A stretch of 33,750 bases of DNA from a virus, in IMG/VR virus record IMGVR_UViG_3300010354_007956, positions 1 through 33,750 of that record; one strand, given 5' to 3'. Below, one piece after another: positions 13,840 through 20,549 of this stretch; positions within the stretch are counted from its first letter, which is position 1; every line of letters starts with the position of its first letter. The position numbers and the translations under genes were made by a program. The notes under the pieces were generated by a model. The model ran no database searches. It worked only from the letters and a program-made list of their open reading frames with translations, and was not told the DNA's origin.

Positions 13840-14382
13840 TTATGCTAGTGGGTTTCCGTCATAGATTGGTGTGTTGCCAGTGGTAATTCCAGACATAGCA
13901 ACAAGAGTTTCTTTTTTAACTCTAAGATTGCCATGTTGGTCAACATAAGTTGTAACACCAACCCAACCTGCATGAGTTAATTCATACGAAGTAGTTTGTG
14001 CAGCAGTTGTACCACCTTCAGCAACTCCATAAACATGTATATTACCACTAGTATTTGCTGAGTTATAATTTGGATCTAAAACAGTGTATTTTGGTGCTTC
14101 GGTAATTTGGAATGAAGTACCAGCAATCGCAACTCCACTAAGTCCAGCAGTAGAAGCAATTGAAAGTTGAGTAGTGCTTGCAATTCCAACAATAACTGCT
14201 TCACCAAAATAAGTACCAACACCAGCAACACCAGTGTGGACACCAAATCTAATTACATCTCCAGTTGCAGCAGCACCTACCTGTCCAAAAGTAGTTGCAG
14301 TACCAGTTACTGTGAGGGTTGCATAATCGAGTGTTACTGTACCACCAGCACCTTTAGCGTCATTGTTTCCCCAGAGTGCCAT
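13840..14382 (-). CDS. Gly/Thr/Ala-rich beta protein, probable virion component
   Basis: The 180-residue protein starts MALWGNNDAKGAGGTVTLDY. It is nearly free of charged residues and is built of alternating small and beta-branched residues (VTGTATTFGQVGAAATGDVI, TAGLSGVAIAGTSFQI), as in decoration or neck proteins. The C-terminal part is more polar (THAGWVGVTTYVDQHGNLRV). It is the first gene after a terminator plus a perfect TATAAATA, the clearest late signal in this region, and its ATG has an upstream GGAAG. A structural role is inferred from composition and late promoter, not from a named family. Confidence 0.75.
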   Translation of the reverse strand: MALWGNNDAKGAGGTVTLDYATLTVTGTATTFGQVGAAATGDVIRFGVHTGVAGVGTYFGEAVIVGIASTTQLSIASTAGLSGVAIAGTSFQITEAPKYTVLDPNYNSANTSGNIHVYGVAEGGTTAAQTTSYELTHAGWVGVTTYVDQHGNLRVKKETLVAMSGITTGNTPIYDGNPLA

Positions 14383-14413
14383 GTTGTTTCTTCCGTAAAG
14401 TTATTCTAAGAAA

Positions 14414-14421
14414 TATTTATA
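14414..14421 (-). promoter_or_regulatory. T4-type late promoter (TATAAATA)
   Basis: A perfect TATAAATA on the minus strand, 31 bases before the ATG at 14382 and immediately behind the terminator T-run. Confidence 0.75.
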
Positions 14422-14452
14422 AAAAAGGGAGACGTTACTTTTGGTCTCCCTT
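14421..14452 (-). terminator. Rho-independent terminator overlapping a gene end
   Basis: GGGAGAC and GTCTCCC pair around a 10-base loop, followed by TTTTTTAT on the minus strand. The upstream stem arm codes for the last residues of the 54-residue gene ending at 14435, so gene end and terminator overlap. Confidence 0.8.
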
Positions 14453-14599
14453 ACGTAAAATTATTTTTAAAAAATGAGTTACTAAATCAAGCAACCCATT
14501 TTCCTCAAATCTTTTTGTTTTTGCTAACCATTCAGAAGCAGTTAACAGTAGACCAAGAATAATAGTTACTCCCCAATTAGTTACTAAACACGTAATCAT
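14435..14599 (-). CDS. 54-residue membrane protein
   Basis: The frame from the ATG at 14597-14599 reads MITCLVTNWGVTIILGLLLT, then ASEWLAKTKRFEENGLLDLV and THFLKIILRKGDQK before TAA. It has one membrane helix at the N-terminus and an amphipathic basic C-terminus. Its start shares an ATGA overlap with the stop of the 57-residue gene, and its end overlaps a terminator. Size and topology would suit a small holin-like or membrane peptide, but that is a guess. It fills the gap between two annotated genes in a natural way. Confidence 0.6.
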   Translation of the reverse strand: MITCLVTNWGVTIILGLLLTASEWLAKTKRFEENGLLDLVTHFLKIILRKGDQK

Positions 14600-14769
14600 T
14601 CTTGTGGTTTAAAGAGAAGTTCTTTAACTGTAGCAAGAACCATATCATCAATACTATTATCAGTTGTCTTTACATATTTCTCAAGAAGTTCAATCACAAG
14701 ATTTTTAACTGCTGGGTGAGTAGCAATTTTGAGAAGAAGTGGTTTTACCACTTTTACAACTACATCCAT
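14596..14769 (-). CDS. 57-residue amphipathic hypothetical protein
   Basis: The ATG at 14769 is preceded by a strong GGAGGT site, so it is chosen over a TTG at 14781 that overlaps that site. The product MDVVVKVVKPLLLKIATHPA and onward is hydrophobic and basic, probably two amphipathic helices, ending in an acidic TTDNSIDDMV segment and LLFKPQE. It is coupled by ATGA to the 54-residue membrane protein. Together they form a small pair behind the large Lys/Ala-rich gene. The function is unknown. Confidence 0.68.
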   Translation of the reverse strand: MDVVVKVVKPLLLKIATHPAVKNLVIELLEKYVKTTDNSIDDMVLATVKELLFKPQE

Positions 14770-14807
14770 GATGACCTCCAAATAGAGTATCCTTTCTTAT
14801 TTAGCAA

Positions 14808-17165
14808 TCAATCAAATCTTGAATGCATCATGTCTTGTGATCTTTGGGCAGCAGCACGACGTTTTGCTACTTTTTGTGCAGGAGATGCTGGAGCACCATA
14901 TTCACCAGCAGCAGGTGGTTTTTTACCAGGAACTTTTTTTTGTTGACCTGCAGGTTTGCCAGTCATACCACGCATAGTTTTTCTAACTGCTCTGAGTGCA
15001 GGATCGGTATCCCCACCCTTTTGAGTTGGTCTTCCTTTTGGCATATTAAGAGAACCAGAAGATGTTCCAGTTTCTTTTTCATAACGATTTAATTCACTAA
15101 CATCTTGACCATCAATCTCAAAAGAATCTCCAATATTAGTTACACCAGATCTAATTGCTTGGGTCTGTGCTTGTTGAAGATTTTTTCTTGCAGATAAAAT
15201 TTTATTTAATTTTGCTTGAGCATTTTTAGTTTGTTTCTGCTCAGTATCTTGCTGTTTACCAGTAACTTGATTTCCCTGTTGACCAGTTGGAGTGGAAATT
15301 GCTTCATCTACTTTCTTAGCAATTTTATGTGCCTTATTAATCGTAGACTTTTTTAGGGGTGGTTTATCACCAGTTGCTTTCATCGCAGCAGCCATCCCTA
15401 TAGCATAAGGATTTTTTGCTTCTTCAGGAACACAATTAGGAACTTCCTTACCACCTTTCTTTTTAGTTCCTACCATTTGGTATCCTTTCCAACAAGGATC
15501 TTCACCTTTCATTTTCTTTGCTTCATTTTGTAAATGGTCTGCTGCCTTATAACCTTTGTGACCTGCCTTATAATTTTGCCACGCTTTGGTGTTTGCTTTT
15601 TTATCAGCAGCAGTGACAGTCATTCTAGTATCTGCTGGTGCTGCTGGTTTTTTTGGTTCACCACCATAGACAGCTTCATCCATTTCATATGAATTCTTAA
15701 GAACTCTATGTGCTGTTTGTGCCGCTTTACCAGTTGCCTTTACACCAGAAGCAACACCTTTACCAAATTCGGAAGCACCTTTTGCTGCAACTTTAAGTGC
15801 TTTACCTGCAGTCGCAGTTGCTGCTTTATGACGTTCCATTCCTTGCTGATATGCCTTAACAGCACCAAGAACACCCTTAGCAATTCTATCTTTTAATGGT
15901 TTTTTAGTACCTTGAGATGCTTTTGCTTTTTCTACTGCTTTTTTACCTTTATCAGTAGTCACTTTCTTAGCAACCGAAGACTGACTTCTAAGAGCAGCAG
16001 TCATTCCAGATGGTCTGTCATCAGTCGTATCTCTTGCCGCCTTTTCTTTTTGCTTTGCTCTAATAGCAGATGCTTTTGCACCACCTTTTAAACTACCAAT
16101 AGATTTTCCAGTCTTAGTGACTGGTTCAATACGACCACTTCTTCTCGCTTCAATTAACTCATAATCTTCAGCAACATAGAATACAAAATCAGTAAACTTT
16201 TCTAATCCAAGTTCTTCAATAACAATATCTAAACCATATTCATTTAGTCCTTGATTGAAGAAATATTCGGTTGCAATATCAACACTCTCAAACAAATAAT
16301 CTTCATTAATTTCATCTACACCAATTACCTCACCACCAAGAGAAGACATTGCCTCTTTTAAAGGTGGATTAATTACAATTTTATTATTTACTTTCTTTTC
16401 CGAAATTTTCTTATCATTTTTTTCTTTATCCAAAACATCCATAACTTCACTAAGATCTTCTCTCCATGAAGAAAATTCTTCTTTCACTCCAGCAACCTTT
16501 TTAGCTACTGATTTTTTAATTGCTTTATCTCTAGAACCTTTCCACTCATCAGTACCACTTTCAATTCTTCCATCACCATCATAATCTTTTTTAGCTTTCT
16601 TTTCTGGTTTTTTAGGTTGAAGTGCTGATGCAGTCTGCTCACCTTTCTTCCTTTCACCCTCATATGGAGTTCCATATGCAGTTCCAACTACAGATTGAAT
16701 TTGAGGATTTCTTCTTAATTCATGCTTTTTCTTAAGATCCGCATATCTACGATATGGTTTACCAAACCCCTTTGCAGGAGTGACTAAAACCATATCCTTT
16801 TTATTAGATGCTGTTGAAGTTCCTTTTTTTAAAACTTTTTTACCTTCTTCTAATTCAAATTCTTCCTTCTTAACTCCACCAAAAATCATATTTTTGGCGA
16901 GTTCTTTTACAGGTGCTGAAGCAGAAGAATTCTGAAGGACTTGAGACCAAGCTCTTTCTAGAGGAATGTCTTCTCTTCTCGCTTTATAACGGGTATCGTA
17001 AGCAAGTTGTCTTGCCTGCTTTTTGATATTATCATCCCCACCCCCTTCACCACCACTTTCAGAAGATGGTGCTTCTTTTTTACCCATTTGAGGTTTAATT
17101 TTTGCTTCCATCTCAGTCAAATAAACCTGATGGAGATCAGTAACAACGTGGTGTAATTTAGACAT
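14808..17165 (-). CDS. Large Lys/Ala/Pro-rich low-complexity protein, candidate internal virion protein
   Basis: This 785-residue protein starts MSKLHHVVTDLHQVYLTEME and is mostly low complexity, rich in Lys, Ala, Gly, Thr and Gln. An acidic patch at about 285-345 contains two repeat-like units (EINEDYLFESVDIATEYFFN, FTDFVFYVAEDYELIEARRS). A very basic Ala/Lys tract follows at about 350-500. A CWKGYQMVGTKKKGGKEVPN element is found around 560, a motif I recall from many cyanomyovirus proteins. The acidic YxEx unit followed by a basic tract mirrors the proteins at 7073 and 19459. A CATAAATA late box lies 31 bases upstream. A packaged or scaffold-core role is inferred; no catalytic domain is visible. 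Confidence 0.78.
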   Translation of the reverse strand: MSKLHHVVTDLHQVYLTEMEAKIKPQMGKKEAPSSESGGEGGGDDNIKKQARQLAYDTRYKARREDIPLERAWSQVLQNSSASAPVKELAKNMIFGGVKKEEFELEEGKKVLKKGTSTASNKKDMVLVTPAKGFGKPYRRYADLKKKHELRRNPQIQSVVGTAYGTPYEGERKKGEQTASALQPKKPEKKAKKDYDGDGRIESGTDEWKGSRDKAIKKSVAKKVAGVKEEFSSWREDLSEVMDVLDKEKNDKKISEKKVNNKIVINPPLKEAMSSLGGEVIGVDEINEDYLFESVDIATEYFFNQGLNEYGLDIVIEELGLEKFTDFVFYVAEDYELIEARRSGRIEPVTKTGKSIGSLKGGAKASAIRAKQKEKAARDTTDDRPSGMTAALRSQSSVAKKVTTDKGKKAVEKAKASQGTKKPLKDRIAKGVLGAVKAYQQGMERHKAATATAGKALKVAAKGASEFGKGVASGVKATGKAAQTAHRVLKNSYEMDEAVYGGEPKKPAAPADTRMTVTAADKKANTKAWQNYKAGHKGYKAADHLQNEAKKMKGEDPCWKGYQMVGTKKKGGKEVPNCVPEEAKNPYAIGMAAAMKATGDKPPLKKSTINKAHKIAKKVDEAISTPTGQQGNQVTGKQQDTEQKQTKNAQAKLNKILSARKNLQQAQTQAIRSGVTNIGDSFEIDGQDVSELNRYEKETGTSSGSLNMPKGRPTQKGGDTDPALRAVRKTMRGMTGKPAGQQKKVPGKKPPAAGEYGAPASPAQKVAKRRAAAQRSQDMMHSRFD

Positions 17166-17169
17166 TCCT

Positions 17170-17814
17170 CTAATTTCTATTTTTTACTTTATACTTATTT
17201 ATGAAATTAATACCATAGGGTTTTTGACCATGCGCCAAATATTCTTTATTTGTTCCCAATGCACCTGGTGTCATTTTTGCAGCATATTTAAAATAACCAG
17301 TTGTTCCTACTAGTGTATTTGGTTTTCCAGGAACTCTAGTTTCACTGTCAACTGCAACTTCAGTATATTCAACAACATCTTTAATCCAAGATTTAAACAT
17401 CTGATCATTTTCAGTAACACAGATCAAATAATTAGTACCTCTTCTTATAATTTTACCAACCATTCTAGTATTAATATTTTCAACAATTTCACCCTGTTTA
17501 AATATTTCACCCGAAATATATTTTTCACGCAGTTCTCTTTCATAATCAACACCTTCACGCACTTTCTTTTTAGAAACTTGCTGTGTGTATGCAATTTGCT
17601 GATTACGTTGTGTTCTTACTTGGGGAGGATCTGGTTGCCCCAAAACTTGATTTTGATTATAGAACTTTAATCTACCACCTTCATTTTTAGCAATAAACTC
17701 TCCAGTTTTTTTATCATGATACCCCCCATGCCCGTCTGGAACGAGACCCAATCTCTTACCTTGCAAAGATGCAATAGATCTAGTTTCGGATATAAACTGA
17801 GAAAAATTTTTCAT
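17170..17814 (-). CDS. Hypothetical protein with T4-like capsid-targeting N-terminus
   Basis: The 214-residue protein starts MKNFSQFISETRSIASLQ. This resembles the MKTYQEFIAEA-type signal that sends T4 internal proteins into the prohead (known for T4; recalled, not searched). A DGHGGYHDKKTGEFIAKNEG unit follows at about 27-46, like a short beta-hairpin domain. The middle (EIFKQGEIVENINTRMVGKI) resembles a small beta-barrel, and the end is basic. It starts behind an AATAAATA box at 17834 and is followed after 4 bases by the large Lys/Ala-rich gene, which shares the likely late timing. Delivery with the virion is inferred. Confidence 0.72.
   Translation of the reverse strand: MKNFSQFISETRSIASLQGKRLGLVPDGHGGYHDKKTGEFIAKNEGGRLKFYNQNQVLGQPDPPQVRTQRNQQIAYTQQVSKKKVREGVDYERELREKYISGEIFKQGEIVENINTRMVGKIIRRGTNYLICVTENDQMFKSWIKDVVEYTEVAVDSETRVPGKPNTLVGTTGYFKYAAKMTPGALGTNKEYLAHGQKPYGINFINKYKVKNRN
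17196..17203 (-). promoter_or_regulatory. T4-type late promoter (CATAAATA)
   Basis: CATAAATA on the minus strand, 31 bases before the ATG at 17165, inside the C-terminal end of the upstream gene. It fits NATAAATA with ideal spacing. Confidence 0.5.
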
Positions 17815-17833
17815 AATTGTCTTGATATAATGA

Positions 17834-17841
17834 TATTTATT
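17834..17841 (-). promoter_or_regulatory. T4-type late promoter (AATAAATA)
   Basis: AATAAATA on the minus strand in the 30-base gap before the ATG at 17814 (20 bases). Position supports a real late promoter for the capsid-targeted candidate. Confidence 0.5.
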
Positions 17842-17844
17842 AAT

Positions 17845-19206
17845 TTAAGCAGCTCTTGAAATCAATTCAGATAGGAATTCTTCTTTTTCAAGATATTGTC
17901 TATATGTTATTGTTCCATCAGATCTTTGTTCATATTTTGATCTTATAGTTATCAGTTTTTTTCTAGATAATTTTTCATGAATAGTAATTATTGGTAAAGT
18001 CTGATCATCACCACTCGCATAAGTACTATACTCAACATAAAAATCATATTGAACCATTAAATCTGGAAGATTTTTAAAGTTATATATTCTAGCTTCACCA
18101 GATCCAATTTGAACCAACTCGACATTTTCTTCATTTAAAGTTGCATAATATTTTATACCCTTACCCAGTTTTTCAAATAAACTTTTTTTAGTTCTATCAG
18201 TTCTTATAAGATCAGTCAACCTATCATTAACTTCAGAATAAACTACCTCAAATGCTTTATCTGTTTTCTTCTCTTCTATCAATAATTTTTCATATTTAGA
18301 TTTCAATGTATCGATATTGATATCAAATAATTGATTAAAAAATTCTTTTATAGAATCAAATTTAACTCCACCTTTTTGTCCAAACTGTTTTATATCACCA
18401 GATTTCAAAGATGCTTTGATATCAATATTTCTCGGTTTACCTTTATGATCAGTCAATTTAACATCAACATCAACTTTAGTTCCTTTTGTAGCAACGCCTT
18501 TCGCTTCTACATCTATCTTATCATATCTACCATTTAAATATATTAATTTTGCCCATCTAGACACTTTTTGATTATTTGCATATTTGACTGCACCTTTAAC
18601 ATATCCATCCAAGTCTTTTTTATTTTCTCTAGATCCAAATAAAAAGTCTATATTTGCAGATGATAATTCTACATATAATCTAACATCATCTTCAATACTT
18701 ATACCTTTATTTGATGATTTTAAATTAACTGTTGTAGAAAAACTTTTTCTTCCCGCTATCGGAGTTTTACCACTGTTACTCATTTTATCAATCATATCAT
18801 AAACATCATTTGGAGTTATTGGTGCTTCTTTATTTACAAACCTACATGCTATTGCAGCAGCAACTACTCCTTCAGCAACATTACCCAAATTATAGTCGGT
18901 TTTAGTTTCAGTTTTTATATTTAAAACTATTTGATTTATTGATATCTCTCTTTTAGTTCCACTAGAAAAATATGTAACATTAAACTTTTTAGTTCCTTTA
19001 TTGAATTTACTATCAAGATAATCTCGTATATTCTCAGAAGTTTTATGAACGTCAACATCGTTCGGTAATATCACGTCCGCCTTTCTCCCACCAATTATGG
19101 GAGCATTCACTACCATAACTCTACCAAGTTTATATGTCCTTCTATCTTTTTGCGTTATCCCTTCGATAAGAGATTTTAAAATTTGTAAGTTTACTACCAC
19201 ATCCAA
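17845..19206 (-). CDS. Hypothetical protein with PD-(D/E)XK-like core
   Basis: This 453-residue protein has no recognised family. Residues about 105-125 (NLGNVAEGVVAAAIACRF) form a helix with a Glu. In the middle, KVDVDVKLTDHKGKPRNIDI followed by KASLK gives an Asp ... I-D-I-K pattern with the spacing of PD-(D/E)XK nucleases (D, then D-x-K, preceded by a helix Glu). The last third is Lys/Glu rich. The order helix-Glu, D, DxK is only suggestive, and the protein could be structural. It starts 18 bases after a TCTAAATA box near the tRNA-Leu gene and precedes the probable virion genes, which suggests late expression. Calling it a nuclease is inference. Confidence 0.6.
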   Translation of the reverse strand: MDVVVNLQILKSLIEGITQKDRRTYKLGRVMVVNAPIIGGRKADVILPNDVDVHKTSENIRDYLDSKFNKGTKKFNVTYFSSGTKREISINQIVLNIKTETKTDYNLGNVAEGVVAAAIACRFVNKEAPITPNDVYDMIDKMSNSGKTPIAGRKSFSTTVNLKSSNKGISIEDDVRLYVELSSANIDFLFGSRENKKDLDGYVKGAVKYANNQKVSRWAKLIYLNGRYDKIDVEAKGVATKGTKVDVDVKLTDHKGKPRNIDIKASLKSGDIKQFGQKGGVKFDSIKEFFNQLFDINIDTLKSKYEKLLIEEKKTDKAFEVVYSEVNDRLTDLIRTDRTKKSLFEKLGKGIKYYATLNEENVELVQIGSGEARIYNFKNLPDLMVQYDFYVEYSTYASGDDQTLPIITIHEKLSRKKLITIRSKYEQRSDGTITYRQYLEKEEFLSELISRAA

Positions 19207-19223
19207 CTGCGATTACTTACATG

Positions 19224-19231
19224 TATTTAGA
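19224..19231 (-). promoter_or_regulatory. Late-promoter-like box (TCTAAATA)
   Basis: TCTAAATA on the minus strand, one mismatch from TATAAATA, 18 bases before the ATG at 19206 and just downstream of tRNA-Leu. Position is right; sequence is imperfect. Confidence 0.3.
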
Positions 19232-19232
19232 G

Positions 19233-19314
19233 TGCCCAAAAGAGGACTTGAACCTCCACAGATTAATCTACAGGAACCTAAACCCTGCGCGTCTACCAAT
19301 TCCGCCATTTGGGC
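19233..19314 (-). tRNA. tRNA-Leu (UAG)
   Basis: The acceptor GCCCAAA pairs with TTTGGGC (discriminator A). The anticodon stem CAGGG/TCCTG encloses TTTAGGT, giving anticodon TAG. It has a class II variable arm and T-arm AGGTTCAAGTCCT. It is 82 bases with no CCA, and 3 bases separate it from tRNA-Ala. Confidence 0.92.
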
Positions 19315-19317
19315 AAG

Positions 19318-19390
19318 TGGAGAATAGGGGACTTGAACCCCTGACTTACAGCTTGCAAAGCTGTCACTCTACCAACTGAGTTAATTCCCC
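19318..19390 (-). tRNA. tRNA-Ala (UGC)
   Basis: The acceptor GGGGAAT pairs with ATTCTCC with one G-U. The anticodon stem ACAGC/GCTGT encloses TTTGCAA, giving anticodon TGC. The T-arm is GGGGTTCAAGTCCCC. It is 73 bases with discriminator A. It lies just behind the terminator of the gene at 19459. Confidence 0.92.
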
Positions 19391-19399
19391 AAGTTCAAA

Positions 19400-19435
19400 T
19401 ATTATAAAACCCCTCAACTAAAAAGTCAAGGGGTT
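19400..19435 (-). terminator. Rho-independent terminator, 11-bp stem
   Basis: On the minus strand AACCCCTTGAC pairs with GTTGAGGGGTT (two G-U pairs) around TTTTTA, followed by TTATAAT. It ends the gene at 19459 but lies directly before tRNA-Ala, so tRNA transcription needs read-through or a promoter hidden here. Confidence 0.8.
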
Positions 19436-19458
19436 AGAGCAACCTTCCGATTTATTTA

Positions 19459-20025
19459 TCAACCTCTGTACTTCGATTTTGCTCTTGCTTTTGCTGCCTC
19501 ACCCTCTGGATCTTTTTTGTGTGCCTGCAGAACACTATCAATTTTTTGATTGCGTGAACTACCAGCAGCTTCTCCCGTCTTCATATTTACATAAAATCTT
19601 CTGTTTTGCATTTTTTGAGTTGGAAGAGGTTTTTGTGCTTCAAGAATTTCTTCAATATCTTCTTCAGTTAACTCATTTGCCATTAACCATTCGGCATCAT
19701 CAAGATCTTCTGCATAACCTTCTACACAAAGATACTCAAGAACAATATCGTAAATATCAATCTCTTCCTCAACTGGTTTAATTTTACTTCCAGTTCTCGC
19801 TGCTCTTGAAGCAAGAGTTTTATTCAACATATTCTTCTTAGCATTCTGCTTACTATAGTTAGCAGACATTCCACCATCACCTAAAGAAGCGTTGTATCTT
19901 CTCTCTCTAGTATTTCTTGCCGCTCTTGCTAGTTTATCAGAAACTTCGTCAAGTTGATCCACATCTTCGGAGAGATAAATTGATTGATACAAATCTCTCA
20001 TTCCATCTGGGTTAGTAAAATCCAT
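19459..20025 (-). CDS. Late protein sharing N- and C-terminal motifs with the Lys/Ala-rich protein
   Basis: The 188-residue protein begins MDFTNPDGMRDLYQSIYLSE, close to the AYQSIYSPQE start of the protein at 7073. It then has an Arg/Ala/Asn-rich basic stretch (LARAARNTRERRYNAS). At about 90-130 it contains IYDIVLEYLCVEGYAEDLDD and EWLMANELTEEDIEEILE, matching the C-terminal unit of that same protein. The last part is basic. It lies between a perfect TATAAATA and a strong terminator, so it is a single-gene late unit. The shared motifs suggest a family of virion or core proteins targeted through the N-terminal signal; the unit itself has no known function to me. Confidence 0.75.
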   Translation of the reverse strand: MDFTNPDGMRDLYQSIYLSEDVDQLDEVSDKLARAARNTRERRYNASLGDGGMSANYSKQNAKKNMLNKTLASRAARTGSKIKPVEEEIDIYDIVLEYLCVEGYAEDLDDAEWLMANELTEEDIEEILEAQKPLPTQKMQNRRFYVNMKTGEAAGSSRNQKIDSVLQAHKKDPEGEAAKARAKSKYRG

Positions 20026-20052
20026 TTTAGATTATCGTTATTTTTATAAAAA

Positions 20053-20060
20053 TATTTATA
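20053..20060 (-). promoter_or_regulatory. T4-type late promoter (TATAAATA)
   Basis: A perfect TATAAATA on the minus strand, 27 bases before the ATG at 20025, touching the T-run of the mazG terminator. Confidence 0.75.
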
Positions 20061-20085
20061 AAAAAACCTCCCATTTGGGAGGTAA
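20059..20085 (-). terminator. Rho-independent terminator after mazG
   Basis: ACCTCCC and GGGAGGT pair around a 3-base loop (AAA on the minus strand after ACCTCCC), followed by a run of T. It starts 6 bases after the mazG stop and overlaps the next late promoter by 2 bases. Confidence 0.85.
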
Positions 20086-20089
20086 AGTA

Positions 20090-20497
20090 TCAGAGATCTC
20101 CTTCCACCCTATTCTCTGAACGATAAACATCAAAGGTTCCTTCAGGATAACGAGCACTCAGCTTTTTATAATTTCTTTCCATAACTTCTTCAAAAGATAC
20201 TTCAAGTGCCATACACGCTTGAGCAGCATACCAAAGAATGTCTCCAAGTTCAATTTTAAGATGTTCAATATTATCTTCACTATAAGGTTTACCCTGGAAG
20301 ATAATCTTTTTAACAATCTCAGTAAATTCCCCCGCTTCTGCACCCATACCGACTGCAGCAGTTAATAGACGGGGGACATCACAATCCAAGGTTTCAAGTT
20401 CAGTCAAACGAGATAAAAATGCAGCATAATCGGTACTTGCAGCACTAGTAGTTTGACGCACAAAATCAATGTATTTGGTTGTATCGATAGTTGCCAT
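20090..20497 (-). CDS. mazG: MazG-like nucleotide pyrophosphohydrolase
   Basis: MazG-type enzymes hydrolyse nucleoside triphosphates to monophosphates. In cyanophages the role has been linked to nucleotide pools or ppGpp levels in the infected host. The 135-residue single-domain protein shows the metal-binding helices EAGEFTEIVKK (about 54-64) and HLKIELGDILWY (about 79-90), which form the typical EExxE ... ExxD set with one position varied. It is an all-alpha protein, shorter than bacterial MazG (two domains), as usual for phage copies. A strong sigma70-like promoter (20521-20549) points to early expression, and a terminator ends the unit. Confidence 0.9.
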   Translation of the reverse strand: MATIDTTKYIDFVRQTTSAASTDYAAFLSRLTELETLDCDVPRLLTAAVGMGAEAGEFTEIVKKIIFQGKPYSEDNIEHLKIELGDILWYAAQACMALEVSFEEVMERNYKKLSARYPEGTFDVYRSENRVEGDL

Positions 20498-20520
20498 AAT
20501 TTTTTAATGTCTTCTTTGTT

Positions 20521-20549
20521 ATTGTATCAAGGTAGTCAATTTTAGTCAA
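20521..20549 (-). promoter_or_regulatory. sigma70-like promoter of mazG
   Basis: TTGACT (20544-20549, 5/6), a 17-base spacer, then TACAAT (20521-20526, 5/6) on the minus strand, with mazG starting at 20497. The -35 overlaps the stop of the upstream dehydrogenase gene. One of the best promoters in the window. Confidence 0.7.

Noticed and set aside
14808-17165. Plus-strand Ser/Cys/Phe-rich frames (for example 14844-15092, 15708-15896) opposite the large late gene
   Set aside because: They are antisense shadows of Lys/Ala/Thr codons without start signals.
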